Part shown: positions 15,139 through 21,333 of the stretch, piece by piece
How positions within the stretch are numbered: the first letter of the stretch is position 1
How the letters are laid out: each line of letters begins with the position of its first letter
DNA from: Bacteriovoracaceae bacterium UBA7317
Lineage (GTDB): Bacteria; Bdellovibrionota; Bacteriovoracia; Bacteriovoracales; Bacteriovoracaceae
Direction: 5' to 3'
Length of the DNA stretch: 21,333 bases
Assembly: GCA_002474345.1 (NCBI GenBank)
Contig: DKQD01000076.1
Location: forward strand, 18,573-39,905
Notes under the pieces: generated by a model
What the model was told of the DNA's origin: nothing
Database searches by the model: none
What the model saw: only the letters and a program-made list of their open reading frames with translations
Program-made: the position numbers and the translations under genes

Positions 15139-16175
15139 TGAAGAAGCTCCTCTTTTTTACTTATAGATAACGCTGAATCTTTTGAAAGCAAAGGACTCCT
15201 TTCAAGAATTATATCTCTATAAGAAAAAATAACATCGTGATCTAATTTCCTTCTAAAATATTCCTTTGTTGAAGAAGCAGACTCTTCACTTGTTACCAAA
15301 GCAAAGTCTCCTCCCCAAGCACCTAGAGACTTTACCGTTCCCCAAAAGTCCGAAAAAGTTGTTTTCTTGATGGGCTCAAGACCCATATATCTTGAAACGA
15401 CATCTTCATGCTCAATCAAAAGCTCTTCAAATTCGCGAAGATCATCGGCCACTGCCATAGCTTTTGTGAGAGCATTGATAATATTAATTATATCTTTACT
15501 AGCCGCGCCTCTTTCCCGATAATCTTTCACAGCCTGGCCAGAATCTTTTTTAGTTCCCAAATAGACAAAGTAAAGGTTTTCTTTAAATGAAGGGTTAAAG
15601 TCGACCAAACTCCATGTGGGCATTTTTTCTTTTAACTGATAAAAAATTGGTCCCTCGGCTTGAGCACAAGCAATGTCATAGCCTGACCCGCCGGATGTTT
15701 CAAAAAGAAGCTTGAAAGGATTAACATAAGCCCACTGAGCTATGTTAAAAATATGGGTAGAGCTTGATCCCAAACCCCAATGAAGGGGAAAATTAGTTTT
15801 AGTTGTAACCTCAACATCAACATTTTCTCTTAAAAAATGGCTATTTTCCTTCCTCACCTCAAGAAGAAGCTCTTGAAGTTTAAGGGCCTTTAAAGAAGGG
15901 TTTTCCCTCAGGCAACGAAAGTGCCAAAACTCATACTCAGACTCAAACCACACCTCTCCTTTTTCATCATAACTTTTCCAAGTTAATGTTGGGTTGAAAG
16001 AAGGTTTGTGCGAAACCATTAATTTTTGACCAAAAATTGTCGGCAAAGCCAGGGAAACAGCTCCATCCAAAACAAAATACTCACCAGAAATAAGAAGTTT
16101 CCCATTGCCATAGAAGTTCTGAGTTTGTTTGGCTGAGTTTCTTTTATTTACCTCAGGTTGAATTCCACTTTCCAT
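15135..16175 (-). CDS. GYDIA-type GHMP kinase, probable phosphomevalonate kinase
   Basis: A 346-residue GHMP-fold kinase. GNGKLLISGEYFVLDGAVSLALP (23-45) is the substrate motif, PLHWGLGSSSTHIFN (130-144) the ATP-binding loop, and SGGSGYDIACAQA (161-173) the GYDIA motif that names a family I remember from Bacteroidota. The expected C-terminal glycine motif appears as SLGAWGGDFALV. It sits between HMG-CoA reductase and diphosphomevalonate decarboxylase, with TAATG and ATGA overlaps, so it must act in this pathway. By elimination it supplies the phosphomevalonate kinase step, since a separate mevalonate kinase is encoded downstream. The substrate assignment is inference; classical phosphomevalonate kinase motifs are not obvious. 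Confidence 0.85.
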   Translation of the reverse strand: MESGIQPEVNKRNSAKQTQNFYGNGKLLISGEYFVLDGAVSLALPTIFGQKLMVSHKPSFNPTLTWKSYDEKGEVWFESEYEFWHFRCLRENPSLKALKLQELLLEVRKENSHFLRENVDVEVTTKTNFPLHWGLGSSSTHIFNIAQWAYVNPFKLLFETSGGSGYDIACAQAEGPIFYQLKEKMPTWSLVDFNPSFKENLYFVYLGTKKDSGQAVKDYRERGAASKDIINIINALTKAMAVADDLREFEELLIEHEDVVSRYMGLEPIKKTTFSDFWGTVKSLGAWGGDFALVTSEESASSTKEYFRRKLDHDVIFSYRDIILERSPLLSKDSALSISKKEELLQ

Positions 16176-17497
16176 TAGTGATATTTCCTCAAACCATTTA
16201 AGAACTCTTTAACTGCATTATGAGAAACAACCTTATCAACAAAAAAAGCCTTGGCTTTTTCTCTCTCATCTTCACTCGTATTAAAGTGATTGAGTATGTT
16301 AAATAAATGCATTTTCATATGCCCTTTTTGAATTCCTGAAGTCACTAATGAATTTAGAGCACCAAAGTTTTGGGCAAGTCCAATAGACGCTGCTATTTCC
16401 ATCAATTTGGGAGCTGATGGCTGGCCTAATATTTCAAGAGAAATTTTTGCCAAAGGATGAAGCGAAGTCAATCCACCGACAGTACCCAAAGCCAACGGAA
16501 GTTCTAAACTAAAAGTAAAGGAACCATCCTCAATCTTAACATCACTCAAAGATCTATACTGACCACTTCTGGCAGCATAAGCGTGAGCACAAGACTCCAC
16601 AGCCCTAAAATCATTACCAGTCGCCAAAACAACAGCATCAATACCATTCATAATACCCTTATTATGAGTTGTTGCTCTATAGACATCAGAATTAGCAATC
16701 AATACGGCTTTTCTAAGGCGATCAGCATAAACTTCTGGGTCCATTGACAACCCTAAGTGATCCAAATCCTCTATTGAACAGGAAACCTCTGACCTTACAA
16801 GACATTCAGGCGTATAATTTGAAAGAATCGACATTATCACATCAATCTTTCGCTCCTCTGAAGTAAAAAAGGTGGACGCTTCAACGCTCTCCTTCAACTT
16901 GGTAGCAAATGCTTCAAGGACTGAATTAATAAAATTGGCTCCCATAGCATCACAGGTTTCAAACTTTACGTGAATTTGAAAGAGACCCTTTTCGATAGAA
17001 GTCTTATCAACAAGCTCAATGCTTTTTATTCCACCACCTCTTTTCTCCATTGAATGAACAAGAGGTGCTACACACTTTTTCAACTCAGGAACAAGCCCTT
17101 TAAAAAAAGACTCTAAGCGGGGTGTTTGACCATACCAGAAGAAATGAACCTGCCCCACCTTAGCTGTTGAAATAACCTTTGTTTTAACTCCACCACGGGT
17201 CATCCAAAACTTTGCACTCTTAGCGCTAGCTGCGACAACAGAGCTTTCTTCAGTTACCATGGGAACACAATAAAGATCGTTATTAATCATTAAGTTAGGA
17301 ACAACACCATAAGGAAGAAAAAAATTGGTTATAGTGTTTTCACTAAATTCATCAAATGCTCTTTGGAAAGATTCACTCTTATGCCAGAAACTTTCAATTC
17401 TTTCACGAATATCAAACGAGCCGTTAAAAAAGGTTTTAATCAAAAAATCTATTTTTTGCTTCTTCGAAAATTTTGAAAAGCTAGTTACCTCTTTCAA
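16175..17497 (-). CDS. mvaA: Hydroxymethylglutaryl-CoA reductase, class II
   Basis: A 440-residue HMG-CoA reductase catalysing HMG-CoA to mevalonate with two NAD(P)H. Class II features are ESFWHKSESFQRAF near the N-terminus, EESSVVAASAKSAKFW (83-98) with the catalytic Glu, ETCDAMGANFIN (180-191), TTHNKGIMNGI (276-286) with Lys 280, GNDFRAVE with Asp 296, ALGTVGGLTSLHP, and GHMKMHLFNI with catalytic His 393. Spacings between Lys, Asp and His agree with the Pseudomonas mevalonii enzyme. There is no membrane anchor, so it is cytoplasmic. The start is TTG at 17497, with AGAGG 8 nt upstream; it is 36 nt after fni. In this context it is biosynthetic, despite 'degradative' labels often given to class II. 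Confidence 0.96.
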   Translation of the reverse strand: MKEVTSFSKFSKKQKIDFLIKTFFNGSFDIRERIESFWHKSESFQRAFDEFSENTITNFFLPYGVVPNLMINNDLYCVPMVTEESSVVAASAKSAKFWMTRGGVKTKVISTAKVGQVHFFWYGQTPRLESFFKGLVPELKKCVAPLVHSMEKRGGGIKSIELVDKTSIEKGLFQIHVKFETCDAMGANFINSVLEAFATKLKESVEASTFFTSEERKIDVIMSILSNYTPECLVRSEVSCSIEDLDHLGLSMDPEVYADRLRKAVLIANSDVYRATTHNKGIMNGIDAVVLATGNDFRAVESCAHAYAARSGQYRSLSDVKIEDGSFTFSLELPLALGTVGGLTSLHPLAKISLEILGQPSAPKLMEIAASIGLAQNFGALNSLVTSGIQKGHMKMHLFNILNHFNTSEDEREKAKAFFVDKVVSHNAVKEFLNGLRKYH

Positions 17498-17533
17498 ACA
17501 AATAACCTCTTTATAATCATTAAAATAAAAACT

Positions 17534-18655
17534 TTATGTCCTGACCTTCAAAAAAGCCTTCGACAAAGCAAGGTTCTTCAACTCGGACTCAACATATTCC
17601 TTAAGTGCTGGATAACCCTCTCGACCCTTCACCAAAAAAGCTTTTGCTTGAGCATAGACTGATGATCCAAGAAGGTTTTCCATCAAGTAAAAACCGTGCA
17701 GAGAATCCTTAACTCCGCCCGAAATAATAAAACTTCGGCACTTCGCTTTACTACCTAAATTATCTAGAATACGGTTGGCACAAATTATCATCTCATCTGC
17801 TGTATGGCCAACTTGAGAAAATTGGGAATAACTTGAAAAGTCATTTACCTTCCCTCTCATTAGCTCCAACTTAGTAAAATTTGTTCCACCATACGCAGCG
17901 AAGTCAATTGCACTGAGAGGCAGTTTAATAAGCTCTTCAAGGCTCTTTGGACCAAAACCTTGACCAACTTCCTTCACGATAAGCTTACCTTCAAATACGC
18001 CTAATAGCCTCTTAATGGTCTCTAGCGGTGCTCTTTTATATCTATCACCCTCCGGCTGAAACCATTCCTGCAAAGGGTTTATATGAACAATAAGACCATC
18101 TGCATCGAGTGTTTTTACAAGTTCTTGAAGTTTTTTCTCTTCACCATTATCTATAAGCTCTTCAACCTGAGCAATTCCTAGATTAGCGTAAAAAGGAAGC
18201 TCATCACCCAGTATAGGCCTTAAGTCAAAATCACTAATATGTTTTGAACTACTGAGGAGGGTTCTACAAGAACCAAGACCCATACCTAAACCAAACTCCG
18301 CAGCGATCTTGGCCCAGATTTTATTAAGTTTCCCGGCTTCCTTAGCACCTCCAGTCATACTAGATATCCAAAGAGGAGCCTTAACCCTTTTGCCTAAGAA
18401 GTCACAAGATAAGTCATCATTAAGCGGAGTTGGGTGAGCAGCAAGAAGAGGCTCGAAGTCAAAGCGGGAATCAGCTGTTTCGATAGGCATTTGAGACTTA
18501 ACCGCCAAATCAAGATGATCGGTTTTTCTCTCCTCTAGACTGTCTGATTCAGAACCATTTATATTGTCTTGCACCGTAATACCACTCTTTAACTTCTTAA
18601 TGGGAAGTCTTAATGTTTTTCTATTCTGTTTATGAAAGATTTCCGGAAATGACAA
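17534..18655 (-). CDS. fni: Type 2 isopentenyl-diphosphate delta-isomerase (FMN-dependent)
   Basis: A 373-residue open frame for an IDI-2 enzyme interconverting IPP and DMAPP with reduced FMN. Motifs are ERKTDHL (42-48), PLWISSMTGG (94-103), ANLG (157-160), HINPLQEWFQPEGD (191-204) with the conserved Gln, VKEVGQGFG (228-236), a DFAAYGGTNF block and SGGVKDSLHG. The family normally begins shortly before the RKxxH motif, so the 41 residues ahead of it are long for the family. The TTG at 18655 has no visible ribosome site, while GTG at 18574 (residue 28) follows GAGTGG and would give 346 residues, nearer the usual length. I list the long form but suspect the inner start. It is the first gene of the mevalonate operon. 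Confidence 0.93.
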   Translation of the reverse strand: MSFPEIFHKQNRKTLRLPIKKLKSGITVQDNINGSESDSLEERKTDHLDLAVKSQMPIETADSRFDFEPLLAAHPTPLNDDLSCDFLGKRVKAPLWISSMTGGAKEAGKLNKIWAKIAAEFGLGMGLGSCRTLLSSSKHISDFDLRPILGDELPFYANLGIAQVEELIDNGEEKKLQELVKTLDADGLIVHINPLQEWFQPEGDRYKRAPLETIKRLLGVFEGKLIVKEVGQGFGPKSLEELIKLPLSAIDFAAYGGTNFTKLELMRGKVNDFSSYSQFSQVGHTADEMIICANRILDNLGSKAKCRSFIISGGVKDSLHGFYLMENLLGSSVYAQAKAFLVKGREGYPALKEYVESELKNLALSKAFLKVRT

Positions 18656-18820
18656 ATATAACGGACTGGCTTAGATATTTAAACCTATTTTATACATACA
18701 AATTTTATACAAAATATCAGAGTTAATTTGTACTAAAAGTTTGCCGATTAGTAAACAAATTTTGTTGCATTAAACTTTATGTACGTCACTCCAGGGAAAA
18801 AAAGAAATTTAAACTTTATT
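18656..18820 (-). promoter_or_regulatory. Upstream region of the mevalonate operon
   Basis: A 165-nt, very AT-rich gap between the acylase stop and fni. On the minus strand there are two TATAAAAT boxes (18702-18709 and 18687-18694) that could be -10 elements, but neither has a recognisable -35. A perfect 6-bp inverted repeat with 1-nt centre, AACAAA-T-TTTGTT, is at 18754-18766. TTTAAACTTT occurs at 18808-18817 and again at 18825-18834 inside the acylase tail, with a variant ATTAAACTTT at 18769-18778. I see no convincing terminator for the acylase gene. Confidence 0.35.
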
Positions 18821-21190
18821 TTAATTTAAACTTTTTCGCTTTTTTCCAACAAGTATCAGTTCACTTACCTTATTTTTTTCAATGGCAGATGAGTTCATCA
18901 ATTGAAAACGATACTTGTTTGTAAGATAAAGATCTTTTTGGTCTCGATAATGCTCACTAAGTATATGTCCGGAGTTTCCTAAAGGAAGAACTCCCCAAGA
19001 AAAACCAGGAGTTTTGAAATCAATCAACCTTCTTGTCGAGGGACCAGACACAACCTTAAAACCGTTAGCACAGCCTTTACTCGCCAAATTATTAATAAGC
19101 TCGTAACCACCTGAAGCGCCATAAGGACCCAAATTGAAAATATAGTTTAACGGCTTTACTTTGCCTAGAGGATGAACGTGCTCTACGGTGTGCGCTTTCC
19201 CCCAAGTCCATTTTTCGATATTGCTACCAAAGCTTCTTGAGAGACTTTTAATAGCATTTTGAAAACCTAAGAAAAGAATTTCATTCCTTTTTTCAACTTT
19301 ATCATCTGTTGATTTTAAGTCCCACCAAGAAGCATTGTCTTGCTGTAATAACCTTTTGTAAGAAAACCAATGAGAACCAAGGCTGCAATAAGCTTCCATA
19401 TGTTCTACAGGAAGCTCATCAAAGAGGAGTTTTTTATTTTCTAAGTTCCATTGATGATAAATCAAAGCTGCTTTACTTTTAATAAGGGAACGGTAATTCC
19501 AACCTGTTAGCTCCTTAATGATACTTTTCTCTTTCTGAGTAAAACCTTTCCCATTAAGAGAAGAAAGCAATATTGGGAGAATTGACTGAGCTGTTTGAGA
19601 AAGAGATGAGGTTTGAATCTCTTTCAATTCTTCAACACTCCATTTTTCTTGAGTTTTAAGAAGAGAGTTAATTATATCAAACCGGTCAGAAGGTGACCAA
19701 AAACCAGCAATATTTTTTCCATGTAAAGGCCTCCAATTAGCAAGAACAATAACTCCGGACTCTGGATTATAAGTTCTTGGGTTTTCGGAAGTAGGAAAAT
19801 AAGAATATTCATCTCTTCCAGAAGCACCATCTAAAACTCTATCTGAGTTCATACCTTTAGGCCTATTTGGGATTCTTCCATAGACCATTGATCCAATATC
19901 ACCGTTAGAATCTGCGTAAGCGATATTAAGCCCTGGAGCAGCTCCATATCCAAAAGCTTTAGTAAATTCAGTCCAGTTCTTGGCCCTGGCCCCTCTATAT
20001 ATTCCTTCCAATGCTAGGTTTTTTGGATGGTAAAAACTCCATTTTACAGAGATAGGTTTTCCATCCATTATCTGATCCAAAAGAGGTCCATGAGGCGTTA
20101 TTCTAACTTTCAGCTTTTTAGGGGCTTCACCCTTCACCTGAATAACTTCTTCATACTCTCGAATCGGCTGCCATTCTCCCCTAAATTTAACTTTTTTACC
20201 GTCAGACGACATTTTTTCTTTGTAGAAATCCATATCATCGACCTTACTCATAGTAAGGCCCCAAGCAATATGCTTATTATGACCTAAAGCCGGAAACGGT
20301 ATCAAAGGTAGGTAATGACCATAAATTTCATGATTCGGTGTTTTTATATGAGCTTCAAACCAGACCCCAGGCGTAGCAAAAGCAACGTGAGGATCCGAAG
20401 CCAAAATTGGTTTACCACTTTTGGAACGCTTTCCCGATAAAACCCAAGCATTACTACCTTCAAAAGCATAAAAACCCTGCTTTAACTCCTCATGAATTCC
20501 TAATATTTTTTTTAGAGATACCTCAGAGACAGCTGCGACCTTTTTCTTTTCAAATTCAGGTTCAGGTCTTAAATTTTCAAACATATCTTTTGATAAGGTA
20601 GAGGCTAGTGTCGAAAAAAGAACATCTTTTCGAAAAGAGGTTGCAAAGCTATAACCCATATAACCGCTAAAGGAAAAAGCATCGTAAGGGCCAAAAGGCT
20701 TCGGTTCATAGCCAAGTAAATGAAACTCAATTGGCAGAGGGTTTTTCTTTATATACTCATTAACGCCTTCATAAAAAGCTGTTAGATGACCCCACATTTT
20801 TTTATTTCTTTTACCTTCTCTTTTCCTCTTCTCCATAAGCTCGACCATCGCCTTTCTAAATCGAAGAGTTCTAAACTTTTTATCTACTTCTAAAGTTCTT
20901 TTTCCTAAAACTTCACTCAGTTGGCCATTGGCCAACCTTCTTTGAATATCCATCTGAAAAAGTCTTTCACTGGCCATGACAAAACCCAAGGCAAAGTAAG
21001 CATCTCTTTCACTCTCAGATGTAATATGGGGAACTCCCCACTCATCTTTTACAATCCTAACTTTACTTTCAAGACCTTTTAAGAAAACAACACCTTCGCT
21101 GACTGGCTTGGACCTATGAAATAAGTAATAAACTGAGGAAAGGACTATAGTTAAGAGAAACAAAGTAGTGAAAAGAATTTTTTTCAACAC
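18821..21190 (-). CDS. Penicillin acylase family (Ntn hydrolase) protein
   Basis: A 789-residue precursor of the penicillin G acylase/AHL acylase family, which cleaves amides after autoproteolysis into alpha and beta chains. A signal peptide or anchor covers residues 2-26 (KKILFTTLFLLTIVLSSVYYLFHR), so it acts in the periplasm. KVRIVKDEWGVPHITSES and GFVMASERLFQMDIQRR mark the alpha chain. EGSNAWVLSG places the nucleophile at Ser 246, the expected new N-terminus of the beta chain. ILASDPHVAFATPGVWFEAHI and LNIAYADSNGDIG (oxyanion region) follow. The length is typical. GTG 21190 has CAGGAG 8 nt upstream. The true substrate (acyl-homoserine lactones, beta-lactams, peptides or lipid amides) cannot be told from sequence. 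It is co-directional with, but 165 nt from, the mevalonate operon. Confidence 0.92.
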   Translation of the reverse strand: MLKKILFTTLFLLTIVLSSVYYLFHRSKPVSEGVVFLKGLESKVRIVKDEWGVPHITSESERDAYFALGFVMASERLFQMDIQRRLANGQLSEVLGKRTLEVDKKFRTLRFRKAMVELMEKRKREGKRNKKMWGHLTAFYEGVNEYIKKNPLPIEFHLLGYEPKPFGPYDAFSFSGYMGYSFATSFRKDVLFSTLASTLSKDMFENLRPEPEFEKKKVAAVSEVSLKKILGIHEELKQGFYAFEGSNAWVLSGKRSKSGKPILASDPHVAFATPGVWFEAHIKTPNHEIYGHYLPLIPFPALGHNKHIAWGLTMSKVDDMDFYKEKMSSDGKKVKFRGEWQPIREYEEVIQVKGEAPKKLKVRITPHGPLLDQIMDGKPISVKWSFYHPKNLALEGIYRGARAKNWTEFTKAFGYGAAPGLNIAYADSNGDIGSMVYGRIPNRPKGMNSDRVLDGASGRDEYSYFPTSENPRTYNPESGVIVLANWRPLHGKNIAGFWSPSDRFDIINSLLKTQEKWSVEELKEIQTSSLSQTAQSILPILLSSLNGKGFTQKEKSIIKELTGWNYRSLIKSKAALIYHQWNLENKKLLFDELPVEHMEAYCSLGSHWFSYKRLLQQDNASWWDLKSTDDKVEKRNEILFLGFQNAIKSLSRSFGSNIEKWTWGKAHTVEHVHPLGKVKPLNYIFNLGPYGASGGYELINNLASKGCANGFKVVSGPSTRRLIDFKTPGFSWGVLPLGNSGHILSEHYRDQKDLYLTNKYRFQLMNSSAIEKNKVSELILVGKKRKSLN

Positions 21191-21268
21191 TTTTAAAACT
21201 CCTGTTAGAAATGCTTATTTCAAAAAAACTTATCCAAATAAACATTTTGGCAGTTAAAAGAGATAAAA

Positions 21269-21299
21269 ATTAAATAGCGTTTATTATGTACGATGTCAA
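21269..21299 (-). promoter_or_regulatory. Candidate promoter for the acylase gene
   Basis: On the minus strand TTGACA (21294-21299, exact -35 consensus) is followed after 17 nt by TATTTAAT (21269-21276), a weak -10; reading TTTAAT as the -10 gives a 19-nt spacer. The start codon is about 80 nt downstream. Confidence 0.4.
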
Positions 21300-21333
21300 A
21301 AGGAGGTGCTTCATTGAAGGTCTGAATACAATA
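21286..21333 (+). other. Open start of a possible plus-strand frame with a strong Shine-Dalgarno
   Basis: ATG 21286 opens a frame that stays open to the window end (16 codons) but has no ribosome site of its own. AGGAGGTG at 21301-21308 is a near-perfect Shine-Dalgarno; 7 nt later TTG 21314 opens a frame of only three codons before TGA, and the in-frame ATT 21313 continues the long frame. Too little sequence to call a gene. Confidence 0.2.

Noticed and set aside
18769..18834. TTTAAACTTT repeats as a CRISPR or iteron array
   Set aside because: Only two exact copies and one variant, unequal spacing, and one copy lies in coding sequence; more likely AT-rich chance similarity.
21295..21312. Minus-strand GCACCTCCTTTTGA resembling the 3' end of 16S rRNA
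   Set aside because: Only the anti-Shine-Dalgarno core matches; the adjacent sequence does not resemble the conserved end of 16S rRNA, so it is simply a Shine-Dalgarno read on the other strand.

Overview
The window is AT-rich (about one-third G+C by eye) and gene-dense. It looks like the chromosome of a Gram-negative bacterium: there are outer-membrane-type beta-barrel proteins with signal peptides and a C-terminal Phe, and a cyclopropane-fatty-acid-type lipid modification cluster. A complete lower mevalonate operon, frequent TTG/GTG starts, Lys/Asn-rich proteins and paired SH3-like-domain/barrel proteins together suggest a low-GC Bdellovibrionota member such as the Bacteriovoracales. That placement is inference from remembered gene content, not a search. 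I see no rRNA, tRNA, CRISPR array, insertion sequence or phage gene.

Layout in four blocks. (1) 1-4687, plus strand: a tightly packed lipid-modification operon. It holds the 3' end of one CFA-synthase-like methyltransferase, a COG2907 FAD amine-oxidase-like protein, a DUF1365 protein, a second complete CFA-synthase-like methyltransferase, a TetR regulator and a SnoaL/NTF2-like protein. This is the core of the cluster found elsewhere under ChrR/sigma-E photooxidative-stress control, here with a TetR inside it and two methyltransferases. (2) 4684-10727, minus strand: two tandem paralogous outer-membrane-type proteins (10670-9102 and 9087-7948), then FdhD and an FdhF/YdeP-type molybdopterin oxidoreductase, which are translationally coupled. 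(3) 10849-13102, plus strand: a 72-aa conserved-looking small protein, thioredoxin reductase and a divergent crotonase. (4) 13106-21190, minus strand: a penicillin-acylase-family Ntn hydrolase, then the operon fni - mvaA - GYDIA-type GHMP kinase - mvaD - mevalonate kinase.

The mevalonate genes work as one unit. HMG-CoA reductase makes mevalonate, mevalonate kinase phosphorylates it, and the GYDIA kinase is the only candidate for the phosphomevalonate kinase step. MvaD then decarboxylates mevalonate diphosphate to IPP, and the type 2 isomerase interconverts IPP and DMAPP. HMG-CoA synthase is not in the window. The sequence style of the three GHMP proteins resembles what I remember of Bacteroidota versions.

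The most interesting leads are the two-methyltransferase, flavoprotein and DUF1365 lipid cluster (possibly making methylated, cyclopropane or furan-type fatty acids), the unassigned phosphomevalonate kinase, and the paralogous pair of barrel proteins sharing an N-terminal domain.
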